Shown here: piece after piece, positions 1 through 8,221 of the stretch | Position numbering within the stretch: position 1 is the stretch's first letter | How the letters are laid out: each line of letters starts with the position of its first letter | Assembly (NCBI RefSeq): GCF_042214795.1 | Contig: NZ_CP090177.1 | Coordinates: 1,674,001-1,738,000 of the forward strand | Source: Arcobacter iocasae | Lineage (GTDB): Bacteria; Campylobacterota; Campylobacteria; Campylobacterales; Arcobacteraceae | DNA length: 64,000 bases | Reading direction: 5' to 3' | Notes under the pieces: generated by a model | The model's input: the letters and a program-made list of their open reading frames with translations, nothing else | What the model was told of the DNA's origin: nothing | Databases searched by the model: none | Made by a program: the position numbers and the translations under genes

Positions 1-558
1 AATAAAGAAGATTTTATAAAAAACAATTTAAATATAAAATATGAAAAATCACAAGTGGCATCATTGGATAGTTCTTACAAAAAATTGAAAAGTTCTTATC
101 TTCCCAAAGTTACTTTAGGAACAAATTATTCTTATTCAAAAAATGAAGATATGGTAAGTGATAATAACACTACTTCAAGAAATGGTAGTATTTCTTTAAA
201 TGCTTCTATGCCTTTGTATGATATAAACAAATCTTCTACACTTGAAGAATCAAGGCTAAATCTTCTTAAACAAAAACTAAATTTAAATGATATAAAAGAG
301 CAAACAAAATACGAATATGATCAAATCTTAAATCAAATTGATACTTATGAAAAAGAAGCTAAAGTCATAAAAGACAACTTAACTTTGTATACTGAACTTA
401 TTAGTGCAAATAAAAGCTCAAATGATTCAGGTATGAGTGCTGATTATGATTTAGAAATATTACAAAACACAAAGAAAATAAATGAATATGATTTAGCAAT
501 CAATGAAATTAATATAAAACTTCAATATTCAAAACTATATTTTAAAACGAAGGTATAA
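1..558 (+). CDS. TolC-family outer membrane efflux protein, C-terminal part
   Basis: The reading frame is open from base 1, so the gene starts outside the window and only the last 185 residues are visible. The segment has the long amphipathic helices and Ser/Asn-rich beta segments of outer membrane efflux proteins (residues around SKNEDMVSDNN then SLNASMPLYD look like a strand-loop-strand, followed by coiled-coil helices). The stop lies 5 bp before an HlyD/MacA-type adaptor, followed by MacB-type ATPase and permease genes, so it is very probably the outer membrane channel of a tripartite pump. Family assignment rests on context and repeat style; no single diagnostic motif is visible. Confidence 0.75.
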   Translation, partial: NKEDFIKNNLNIKYEKSQVASLDSSYKKLKSSYLPKVTLGTNYSYSKNEDMVSDNNTTSRNGSISLNASMPLYDINKSSTLEESRLNLLKQKLNLNDIKEQTKYEYDQILNQIDTYEKEAKVIKDNLTLYTELISANKSSNDSGMSADYDLEILQNTKKINEYDLAINEINIKLQYSKLYFKTKV

Positions 559-563
559 AACAA

Positions 564-1817
564 ATGAATGAAAATTTACAAAATGATTTAGATAAATATA
601 AAGATAAGAAATCAAAGAAAAGTACTATTTTAATAGTTCTTATTTCTTTATTTATTGTTGGGGGGATTTGTTATTATTATTTTATCGCTAATAAGAATCA
701 ACAAAAAGAGATTCATTATAATACTTCAAAAATAAAAAGAGGTGATTTAGAAGTCTTAGTTTCAGCAACAGGAAACTTAAAACCAACCAATAGTGTTGAT
801 ATTGGGATTGAAGTTTCTGGAACAATAAAAGAGATATATGTAGATTTTAATGATGAAGTTAAAGTAGGGCAAATATTAGCGAAACTTGATACTACAAAAT
901 TACAATCACAAGTAGATAGTTCAAAAGCATCATTAACTATTGCAAAAGCAAATTTAAAAGAAAATGAAGTAAATGTAAAAAGTAAAAAATTAACTTATTC
1001 AAGAACCTTAAGAATGTATGAACAATCAAATGGAAAATATCCTTCAAAAAATGTACTTGATGAATCAAAATTTGATTATGAAAGTGCTCTTTCTGCATAT
1101 GATTCAATGGAAGCAAAAGTAAAACAAGCAGAGTTTAATTTAAAAACTGATGAGCAAAATCTTGATAAAGCAGTTGTAAAATCTTCTATAAATGGAATAG
1201 TATTAAATAGAGCAGTAGAGGTAGGTCAAACAGTTGCCGCATCTATGTCAACTCCTGTATTATTTACTCTTGCAAAAGATTTATCAAAAATGGATTTAGT
1301 GGTTAGCATTGATGAAGCTGATGTTGCAGATATAAAAAAAGGTTTAAAAGTAACCTTTACAGTTGATGCTTATCCTAAGGAGACATTTAAAGGTACAATA
1401 AAACAAGTTAGATTAAATCCTGTAGAAGTAAATGGAGTGGTTACTTATGAAACTGTAGTGCTTGTAGATAATGAAAAATTACTTTTAAGACCAGGAATGA
1501 CTGCAAGTGCAGAAATTGTCACAAAAGAATCAAAAGATAAACTACTTGTACCAAACAGTGCATTAAGATTTAAACCAGTAATAACAAATAAAAAATCAAC
1601 AACAAGTTTAGTAGGTCCTAAACGACCTATGATGAAAAGAGAAGCAAAAGATGTAAATAAAAAAGAGTTTGGTATAGTGTGGATATTAAAAGATAATAAA
1701 CCTCAAAGAGTAAGAGTAAAAGTATTAGATACAAATGGCACTCTGACAAGTATTGAATCAACTGACTTAAAAGTTGATGATGAAGTAATTGTTTCTCAAA
1801 GCAGTGATAATGAATGA
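564..1817 (+). CDS. macA: MacA-like periplasmic adaptor (HlyD/RND membrane fusion family)
   Basis: The 417-residue protein has one N-terminal membrane segment (about 22-40). It continues with a lipoyl-type half-motif (VSGTIKEIYVDFNDEVKVGQ), an alpha-helical hairpin (about 110-200), the second lipoyl half (VVKSSINGIVLNRAVEVGQ) and beta-barrel and membrane-proximal domains. It should bridge the inner membrane MacB parts and the TolC-like channel encoded upstream. The start ATG lies 5 bp after the channel gene and the end overlaps the ATPase gene, so the three form one operon. A Lys/Arg-rich insertion near residues 335-370 is longer than usual. The substrate (macrolide, peptide, lipid or siderophore) cannot be read from the sequence. 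Confidence 0.88.
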   Translation: MNENLQNDLDKYKDKKSKKSTILIVLISLFIVGGICYYYFIANKNQQKEIHYNTSKIKRGDLEVLVSATGNLKPTNSVDIGIEVSGTIKEIYVDFNDEVKVGQILAKLDTTKLQSQVDSSKASLTIAKANLKENEVNVKSKKLTYSRTLRMYEQSNGKYPSKNVLDESKFDYESALSAYDSMEAKVKQAEFNLKTDEQNLDKAVVKSSINGIVLNRAVEVGQTVAASMSTPVLFTLAKDLSKMDLVVSIDEADVADIKKGLKVTFTVDAYPKETFKGTIKQVRLNPVEVNGVVTYETVVLVDNEKLLLRPGMTASAEIVTKESKDKLLVPNSALRFKPVITNKKSTTSLVGPKRPMMKREAKDVNKKEFGIVWILKDNKPQRVRVKVLDTNGTLTSIESTDLKVDDEVIVSQSSDNE

Positions 1818-2514
1818 AAATGAAGTAATAATTGAGTTTAAAAATATAGTCAAAACCTATGGAAAAGGGGAAGCTAAAACTCATGCCTTAAATGGAATTG
1901 ATTTCGCCATAAAAAAAGGAGAATTTATTTCAATTATGGGGGCAAGTGGAAGTGGTAAATCCACCTCTATGAATATAATAGGATGTTTAGATTCTCCAAG
2001 TAGTGGAGAGTATTTGTTTAATAATATAAATGTTGAAAAACTAAATCGAAATCAATTGGCACTAATACGAAAGAATTATATTGGCTTTGTTTTTCAAGGT
2101 TTTAATTTACTTGGAAGAACAAGTGCTTTAGAAAATGTTGAGTTACCGTTGATATATAGAAAAGTTCCTGCTAAACAAAGAAAAGAGCTAGCAATGGATG
2201 CCTTAAAGAAAGTAGGTTTAGAAAGTGTTGCTAACAATGCTCCTTCTCAACTTTCTGGAGGACAACAACAGCGTGTAGCAATCGCGCGAGCTTTGGTATC
2301 AGACCCCTTGATACTTTTAGCCGATGAGCCAACTGGAAACTTAGATAGTATAAAAAGTGTTGAGATTTTAAATTTGTTAAAACAGTTAAATGAAGAGTTG
2401 AATATTACAATTATTATGATAACACACGAAGAGGATATGGCAGCATATTCAAATAGAATAATTTATTTTAGAGATGGACATATTGATGATAGTTTGAAAA
2501 AAGGATTTAAATAA
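1810..2514 (+). CDS. MacB/LolD-type ABC transporter ATPase
   Basis: A 234-residue nucleotide-binding subunit with Walker A GASGSGKS, ABC signature LSGGQQQR, Walker B LILLADEPTGNLD and H-loop ITHE. The sequence around QGFNLLGRTSALENVELP is typical of the MacB/LolD/FtsE group. I chose the ATG at 1810, which overlaps the adaptor stop by 8 bp; a TTG at 1789 in the same frame would add seven residues but lies deeper inside the adaptor gene. In E. coli MacB the ATPase and permease are one polypeptide; here they are two genes joined by a TAATG overlap. It energises the neighbouring permease. Confidence 0.92.
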   Translation: MNENEVIIEFKNIVKTYGKGEAKTHALNGIDFAIKKGEFISIMGASGSGKSTSMNIIGCLDSPSSGEYLFNNINVEKLNRNQLALIRKNYIGFVFQGFNLLGRTSALENVELPLIYRKVPAKQRKELAMDALKKVGLESVANNAPSQLSGGQQQRVAIARALVSDPLILLADEPTGNLDSIKSVEILNLLKQLNEELNITIIMITHEEDMAAYSNRIIYFRDGHIDDSLKKGFK

Positions 2515-3725
2515 TGTTATTAAAAGCCTTTTTAATTGCCATAAAAGAGATAAGAAGAAATATATTACGATCTATTTTAACAGTTTTGGGAATAGTAATT
2601 GGAGTCGCTTCCGTTATTGGTATGGTAATGCTAGGTGATGGAACGACAGCAAGTGTAAAAGCCAATATTGAAAAGCTTGGAACAAATATGTTAATACTTC
2701 GTGTTGGGCAAGAAAGAAGAGGAGGACCACGAACTGATAATAGTGCAAAACCTTTTAAGCTTGATGATGTCACTGCCATAAAAAATCAAATAGATAATCT
2801 AAAAGCAGTGGCACCTGATAATAGTACAGGGGTTAATTTAATCTATTTAAATAAAAGTTATACTTCAAGTGTGGTTGGAACAAATAATGATTATTTTGTT
2901 ATAAAAGATTGGAAATTAAAAGATGGAAGATATTTTGATGAGAGTGAATTAAATAGTGGAAAATCATCTTGTATTTTGGGTACAACTATAGTAAAACAGC
3001 TATTTGGAGATGAGAATCCAGTGGGTGCAAAAATAAGACTAAAAAACTTTTCTTGCAATATTATTGGAGTATTAGAATCAAAAGGTGCCTCAACCTTTGG
3101 TCAAGATCAAGATGAGATAGTTGTTGTTCCTTTACGAATGTTACAAAGAAAGATACAAGGTAATAAAGATGTAAAATCAATAGTTATCTCTGTAAATTCA
3201 AATAAAAATATAAAAAAAGCTAAAGAAGATATAAAACTTTTGATGCAAGATAGAAGAGCTATAAAAGTAGGTGAAAGTGATAACTTTTATATAAGAGATA
3301 TGGAAGACTTACTTTCATCTATGACATCAACTACGAAAATGCTTACATATTTATTAGGTTCAATTGCTGCGATTAGTTTGCTTGTTGGGGGTATTGGTAT
3401 TATGAATATTATGCTTGTATCTGTAACGGAGAGAACAAAAGAAATAGGTATTAGACTTGCAATTGGTGCAATGGAAAGTGAAGTCTTACTTCAATTTTTA
3501 GTTGAAGCTATAGTTTTATCTACACTTGGTGGAATTATTGGAATAATATTAGGTATTAGTATAGGATATATTGGTGTTTCATCTTTTGATTTACCATTTA
3601 TAATAAATGAAAAAATAATTCTAATTGCATTTTTCTTTTCTACTCTTATAGGTGTCGTCTTTGGGTATTTTCCTGCAAGAAAAGCAGCAAGACTTAACCC
3701 AATTGATGCACTAAGATATGAATAA
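2514..3725 (+). CDS. macB: MacB/FtsX-type ABC transporter permease
   Basis: A 403-residue integral membrane protein: one N-terminal helix (about 20-42), a large periplasmic MacB core domain (about 50-270), then three C-terminal helices of the FtsX fold with LLVGGIGIMNIMLVSVTERTKEIGIRLAIGA. The ending PARKAARLNPIDALRYE is a family hallmark. Its ATG shares one base with the upstream ATPase stop, so the two are translationally coupled. With the adaptor and TolC-like protein it would make a mechanotransmission-type efflux pump. The next gene downstream starts the iron-uptake block after a probable Fur box, so joint regulation with iron uptake is possible but not shown. Confidence 0.92.
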   Translation: MLLKAFLIAIKEIRRNILRSILTVLGIVIGVASVIGMVMLGDGTTASVKANIEKLGTNMLILRVGQERRGGPRTDNSAKPFKLDDVTAIKNQIDNLKAVAPDNSTGVNLIYLNKSYTSSVVGTNNDYFVIKDWKLKDGRYFDESELNSGKSSCILGTTIVKQLFGDENPVGAKIRLKNFSCNIIGVLESKGASTFGQDQDEIVVVPLRMLQRKIQGNKDVKSIVISVNSNKNIKKAKEDIKLLMQDRRAIKVGESDNFYIRDMEDLLSSMTSTTKMLTYLLGSIAAISLLVGGIGIMNIMLVSVTERTKEIGIRLAIGAMESEVLLQFLVEAIVLSTLGGIIGIILGISIGYIGVSSFDLPFIINEKIILIAFFFSTLIGVVFGYFPARKAARLNPIDALRYE

Positions 3726-3730
3726 TATAT

Positions 3731-3749
3731 GATTGTAATAACGATTATC
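3731..3749 (+). promoter_or_regulatory. Probable Fur box upstream of hemP and the siderophore locus
   Basis: The 19 bases at this position match the classical Fur consensus (GATAAT-GATAAT-C-ATTATC) at 14 of 19 positions by my hand comparison, with intact outer GAT and ATTATC. It starts 5 bp after the macB stop and about 90 bp before hemP. It sits exactly where iron control of the hemP-receptor-piuC block would be expected. Campylobacterota Fur sites are more variable than those of E. coli, so a binding test would be decisive. Confidence 0.6.
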
Positions 3750-3838
3750 AATTTTAATTAAAAGTTAAGCTTATTTGAGTTAATATCCCATTAATATTTT
3801 GTTAACTTAGTGTTTACAAATATAAATGGGGTATTAAT

Positions 3839-3973
3839 ATGCATGAGAATAAAGATAAAAAAATTGAATCAAAAGAGATTTTTAGAAGAGGAACCTCTGT
3901 ACAAATCATACATGATGGACAAGTTTATTATTTAAAAATCACAAAAGCAAATAAGTTAATACTCACAAAATAA
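3839..3973 (+). CDS. hemP: HemP-family hemin uptake protein (44 aa)
   Basis: A very small gene running ATG to TAA. It carries the HemP pattern: a Ser-Lys-Glu-Ile-Phe-Arg-Arg-Gly start, then VQIIHDGQVYYLKIT and the C-terminal KLILTK. HemP proteins are usually 40-90 residues and sit at the head of iron or heme uptake operons. In some proteobacteria HemP/HmuP is reported to act as a transcription activator of heme receptor genes; its exact action here is inference. A GGGG ribosome binding site lies about 7 bases before the ATG. It lies between the Fur box and the receptor gene, which supports iron regulation of the whole block. Confidence 0.85.
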   Translation: MHENKDKKIESKEIFRRGTSVQIIHDGQVYYLKITKANKLILTK

Positions 3974-4092
3974 ATTAAATCTAGCCAGCAAAAGTAAATC
4001 TTCTACACATAGCCAGCCAAAAATCAAATCAAATCTTTTTAAATAGTCAAATCTATTTTCTATTTAAAACTTTTATTTCTTGGAGGAAATGA

Positions 4093-6381
4093 GTGGAAAA
4101 ATATATCGTAAGTAAAAAACACAAAACATCGAGTTACCTAGGTGCTTCAGTTGTAACAGCTAGTGTATTGTTATCAAGTCCTATTATGCTAAATGCAGAT
4201 GCAAATATGTCAAACCCTACCGTTTTACCAATAGATATCGTAGAAACAAAAGAGAAAGAGCAAAACTATACTAATAGTTATAAAGTAAATAAATCTTCTT
4301 CATCAAAAATCACACAAGATTTAATTGATACACCCCAAACAATTTCTGTAGTAACAGAAAAAGTATTAAAAGAACAACAAGCAACAACACTACAAGAGGC
4401 TTTAAGAAATACTCCTGGTATCACTTTAAACTTAGGTGAAAATGGTAATACAAATGAAAAAAATAATATTATGATGAGAGGTTTTGATACCCAATCAAGT
4501 ATTTATAAAGATGGGGTAAGAGATAGTTCAAACTCTGTAAAAGATATGTATAATACAGAAGCTGTAGAGATTACAAAAGGAGCGGTTGGTGCTGATAATG
4601 GAAGAGGTGTTTCATCTGGATATATAAATCAAGTAACAAAATCTCCTAAAAACAAAGATGCTGCAGAGATAAGTTTAGGATACAGTACGGGTGAAAATGG
4701 AAGAGTTACAACGGATATTAATAAAAAATTAAATGAAACAACTGGTTTAAGAATAAATTTATTAAAACAAAAAGGTGATGTGGCTGGAAGAGATGTTGTA
4801 GAAATAGATAGAACAGGTATTGCTGCATCATTGGGATTTGGAATTGGCACAAACACAAGAACTACAATCAATTATGAAAGATTTGAACAAGATGATATTC
4901 CTGATGGTGGAATTCCAACTATAGGTTTAGATAGTGTGCATTTTTCTGCTTTAGAGGCTGCTGGAATTACTCCAAGTGAAGTAGATAGGAAAAACTATTA
5001 TGGAAGTGATTCTGATTTTGAGAAGTCAACTTCTGATACTTATAGTTTGTTATTTGAGCATGATTTTTCTGACAATATGACATTAAGTAATATTACAAAA
5101 TATACGGAAACTGAACAGAAAATGCTTATAAAAGCACTACGATTTTCTGGTAATGATGTTTTTGGTTCTGTTACAGACCCTAGTACTTGGACTTATCAAA
5201 GATTTATGAATCAAAAATGGGAAAAAAATGAAGTTTTTGTAAATAAAACAAATCTTTCATCAAAATTTGAAACTGGTTCTATTGGACATAGTTTAAGTAC
5301 TGGATTAGAGTATATAAAAGAGAAAAAAACAACAAAAGCATATAAGAGTGCAGGGACAAACGATAGAGTAAGCGTTTATAATCCAAATCCAAGTGCTACT
5401 ATTTCTGGAGTAGATTTATCTTTTAGTCCTAAAAATATTGTGGGTGAAGTGGAAACAGTAGGTGTGTATTTATTTGATTCTATCTCTTTAACTGATAAGT
5501 TTATGTTGATAGGGGGAGGAAGACTTGATAGATATGAATTAAAACAATCAGGGACAAATGTTACTACTCCAAGAGGAGGAGGTGCTGCAACAATTTCACA
5601 AGTTAATGAAAAAGATAGTGGTACTTTAAAAAGTTGGAAATTAGGTCTTGTCTATAAGCCATTAGAAAATGGAAGCGTATATATTTCTCATGCGACTTCC
5701 CAATTACAACCAGGTGGAAATACTTTAAGTTATTCTACTCGTGATAGTAGTTTAGATAATCCAAATAAAGACCCAGAAGAATCAACAACAACTGAATTAG
5801 GTACAAAATGGGATTTCTTAGATAATAGATTATCTTTTACAGCAGCAGTATATAGAACTTTAGTAAAAAATCAAGTAACAAAAGAAGACGATGGAACATA
5901 TACTCAAGAAGGTGAAAAAGAGGTTAAAGGTATTGAGTTAGGAGTTGTTGGACAAGTTACTGATAAATTATCAATTAGTGCAGGTTTCGCAAAAGATAAA
6001 ACAGATGTAAAAAGTAAAGGAGGAAGTGACGATAATGCTGCTTTAAGATTTACACCTGATTGGAGTGCAACTTTATGGAGTACTTATAACTTTACGCCAG
6101 CCTTTACTGTTGGGTTAGGTGCCACATATATGGGTGAACAAAAAGTATCTTCATCTAAATCAGGACAAAATACTCCTGTAGATGGAAGATTAACTGAAAT
6201 AGATGATTTTTTAGTATTTAATGCAATGGCTTCATATAAAATAGATAAACATTCATCTTTGCAGTTAAATGTTTATAATCTTGCAGATGAAGAGTATGTT
6301 GCAAATACCAATAAAGATGGATTTAGATATACACCAGGAGCTGCAAGGTCAGCTCTATTAACATATAGTTATAAATTTTAA
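4093..6381 (+). CDS. TonB-dependent siderophore receptor, Fiu-like
   Basis: A 762-residue outer membrane receptor with a signal-like N-terminus. The plug domain (about 70-190) includes DTPQTISVVTEKVLKEQQ, LRNTPGITLNLGENGN and YKDGVRDSSNSVKD, and the 22-strand barrel ends in the aromatic YSYKF. The plug closely resembles E. coli Fiu (catecholate, dihydroxybenzoylserine receptor), and the following gene is a PiuC/YbiX hydroxylase as in the fiu-ybiX locus. The start is GTG at 4093, with GGAGG six bases upstream; the ATG at 4089 is out of frame. TonB, ExbB and ExbD are not in the window. Ligand type is inferred from similarity only. Confidence 0.9.
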   Translation: MEKYIVSKKHKTSSYLGASVVTASVLLSSPIMLNADANMSNPTVLPIDIVETKEKEQNYTNSYKVNKSSSSKITQDLIDTPQTISVVTEKVLKEQQATTLQEALRNTPGITLNLGENGNTNEKNNIMMRGFDTQSSIYKDGVRDSSNSVKDMYNTEAVEITKGAVGADNGRGVSSGYINQVTKSPKNKDAAEISLGYSTGENGRVTTDINKKLNETTGLRINLLKQKGDVAGRDVVEIDRTGIAASLGFGIGTNTRTTINYERFEQDDIPDGGIPTIGLDSVHFSALEAAGITPSEVDRKNYYGSDSDFEKSTSDTYSLLFEHDFSDNMTLSNITKYTETEQKMLIKALRFSGNDVFGSVTDPSTWTYQRFMNQKWEKNEVFVNKTNLSSKFETGSIGHSLSTGLEYIKEKKTTKAYKSAGTNDRVSVYNPNPSATISGVDLSFSPKNIVGEVETVGVYLFDSISLTDKFMLIGGGRLDRYELKQSGTNVTTPRGGGAATISQVNEKDSGTLKSWKLGLVYKPLENGSVYISHATSQLQPGGNTLSYSTRDSSLDNPNKDPEESTTTELGTKWDFLDNRLSFTAAVYRTLVKNQVTKEDDGTYTQEGEKEVKGIELGVVGQVTDKLSISAGFAKDKTDVKSKGGSDDNAALRFTPDWSATLWSTYNFTPAFTVGLGATYMGEQKVSSSKSGQNTPVDGRLTEIDDFLVFNAMASYKIDKHSSLQLNVYNLADEEYVANTNKDGFRYTPGAARSALLTYSYKF

Positions 6382-6388
6382 TCAAGAT

Positions 6389-6408
6389 TAGTCCCTTTTG
6401 AGGGACTA
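6389..6408 (+). terminator. Short hairpin between receptor and piuC
   Basis: An 8-bp perfect stem (TAGTCCCT / AGGGACTA) with a TTTG loop sits eight bases after the receptor stop. Only a weak T-stretch follows, so it is more likely a partial terminator or an mRNA-stabilising hairpin that sets lower expression of the downstream enzymes than a full stop. Confidence 0.5.
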
Positions 6409-6427
6409 GTTTATAAAAAGGAATAAA

Positions 6428-7108
6428 ATGCTTTTACACATACCAAATGTATTAACAAAGGAACAAATAAAAGAGTGTAGAAAACTCTTAGATGAAGCTA
6501 CTTGGATTGATGGAAAACTAACAGCTGGAAGTCAAGCTGTTAATGTAAAAAGTAATCTACAACTAGCCGAAAATGATCCTTTGTTAAAACATTTAAGAGA
6601 TATTATTACTTCTACTTTAAAATCAAATCCTCTTTTTGTCTCAGCTGCCTTGCCAAATCATATAATTTCACCTTTTATAAATAGATACGAAAATAGTGGT
6701 GCCTATGGGAATCATGTTGATAATTCAATTTTATATGATACAACAGTTGGTAAAAACTTTCGTACTGATATTTCTTGCTCTTTGTTTTTTACAGAACCTG
6801 AAGAGTATGAAGGTGGAGAAATGATTATAGAAGATACTTTTGGAACACATGAAGTGAAACTTCCAGCAGGTGATTTGATACTTTATCCTTCTACTAGTTT
6901 ACATAGAGTTGAACCAGTTGTCAGCGGTGTAAGAATGGTAAGTTTTATGTGGACTCAAAGTATGATAAGAAATGCATGGAAAAGAAGTATATTATTTGAA
7001 CTTGATAATACAATTCAAAGTTTAAGAGCTAAGCATGGAGAGACACAAGAAGCTGTAAATCTATCTATTCATTATCATAAGTTAATTCAAGAATGGGCGG
7101 AAATTTAG
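6428..7108 (+). CDS. piuC: PKHD-type Fe(II)/2-oxoglutarate hydroxylase, PiuC/YbiX family
   Basis: The 226-residue protein has the prolyl-4-hydroxylase-like core with the iron ligands His-x-Asp in YGNHVDNSILYD and the distal His in SLHRVEPV, followed by the 2-oxoglutarate-binding Arg in GVRMVSFMW. Length matches PiuC/YbiX (about 225). These proteins are almost always encoded beside catecholate siderophore receptors and are induced in iron starvation; the natural substrate is unresolved. It begins 46 bp after the receptor and ends 1 bp before an FMN oxidase gene, suggesting joint action on an imported ligand. Confidence 0.92.
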   Translation: MLLHIPNVLTKEQIKECRKLLDEATWIDGKLTAGSQAVNVKSNLQLAENDPLLKHLRDIITSTLKSNPLFVSAALPNHIISPFINRYENSGAYGNHVDNSILYDTTVGKNFRTDISCSLFFTEPEEYEGGEMIIEDTFGTHEVKLPAGDLILYPSTSLHRVEPVVSGVRMVSFMWTQSMIRNAWKRSILFELDNTIQSLRAKHGETQEAVNLSIHYHKLIQEWAEI

Positions 7109-7109
7109 A

Positions 7110-8207
7110 GTGAATATTATAGAACCAAAACTAGATTACATACCAAATGAAATTGTTTGTGTTGATGATTATGAAAGCTTTGCAAAATCTAGATTAGATG
7201 AAAATGCTTGGGTTTATATTTCAAGTGCTTCAGCAGATGAAATCACTTATAGGGCAAATAAGCAAGCCTTTGATAGAATACATCTTCTAAGTAGAACTTT
7301 AGAAGATGTAAAAAGTGGGAATACAAAGTTAAATCTATTTGGGCAAGAGTATGCCCATCCTATTTTTTTAGCTCCTGTTGCATATCAAAAATTAGTTCAT
7401 GGTGATGGTGAAATTGCAAGTGCTCAAGCTGCTAATGCCATGGAAGCCTGTATGCTGGTAAGTGGTTTTTCAAGTACTTCTTTGGAAGAAGTAAGCTCCC
7501 ATTCCAATTCACCTTTATGGTTTCAATTATATATGCAAATTGATATGAATGACAATTTGTTTTTAATAAAAAAAGCTGAAAACTTAGGATATAAAGCACT
7601 AGTAATTACAATAGATGCTCCAATTGCAGGAATTAGAAATAAAGAGCAAAAAGCAGGCTTTTGTTTACCTTCTCATATAGAAGCTATAAATTTACGAGGA
7701 ATGAAACAATTAACTTTAGATTTAAAATCAACTCAAAGTAGCATTTTTGATGGGGTTATGGCTCATTCTCCTACTTGGACAGATATAAAATTTATTAAAG
7801 AAAATACGAAATTACCAGTTATTTTAAAAGGTATTACTCACCCCTCTTATGCAAAAAAAGCACTTGAACTTGGGATTGATGGTATTATTGTCTCAAATCA
7901 TGGGGGAAGAACTTTAGATACCCTTGTTCCAACAATTGATATTTTGCCAAAAATTGTTGAAGCAGTTGATGGAAAAATCCCAGTTTTATTAGATGGAGGG
8001 ATTAGAAGAGGAACAGATATTATAAAAGCTCTTGCTTTTGGAGCAAGTGCTGTTTTGATTGGTAGACCAATTATGTTTGCCCTTGCTACATCAGGAGCTT
8101 TAGGTGTAGCACATATTTTAAAAATACTAAGAGATGAGTTAGAAATCTCTATGGCACTTACGGGATGTAAAACCCTTAAAAATATTACAAAAGAAATTTT
8201 ATTTTAG
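7110..8207 (+). CDS. FMN-dependent alpha-hydroxy-acid oxidase/dehydrogenase (lactate oxidase-like)
   Basis: A 365-residue TIM-barrel flavoenzyme. Visible active-site pieces are the N-terminal YISSASADE tyrosine, LYMQ, the TIDAP aspartate, the catalytic His and Arg in VSNHGGR, and the FMN phosphate site DGGIRRGTDIIKAL and GRP. It should oxidise a 2-hydroxy acid to a 2-keto acid. The start is GTG at 7110, one base after the piuC stop. No lactate permease or lldR-like regulator is adjacent. Its place inside a siderophore operon, between piuC and a PepSY protein, suggests a role linked to the siderophore ligand rather than general lactate use; that is inference. Confidence 0.85.
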   Translation: MNIIEPKLDYIPNEIVCVDDYESFAKSRLDENAWVYISSASADEITYRANKQAFDRIHLLSRTLEDVKSGNTKLNLFGQEYAHPIFLAPVAYQKLVHGDGEIASAQAANAMEACMLVSGFSSTSLEEVSSHSNSPLWFQLYMQIDMNDNLFLIKKAENLGYKALVITIDAPIAGIRNKEQKAGFCLPSHIEAINLRGMKQLTLDLKSTQSSIFDGVMAHSPTWTDIKFIKENTKLPVILKGITHPSYAKKALELGIDGIIVSNHGGRTLDTLVPTIDILPKIVEAVDGKIPVLLDGGIRRGTDIIKALAFGASAVLIGRPIMFALATSGALGVAHILKILRDELEISMALTGCKTLKNITKEILF

Positions 8208-8221
8208 AAAAAAGGATTTAA

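Noticed and set aside
1789..1809. TTG start for the MacB ATPase at 1789
   Set aside because: It would extend further into the adaptor gene and add residues foreign to the family; ATG 1810 is better.
3982..4017. Two copies of TAGCCAGC 28 bp apart before the receptor gene, considered as a CRISPR or operator pair
   Set aside because: Only 8 bp, two copies, no regular spacing series; too little to call more than a chance repeat.
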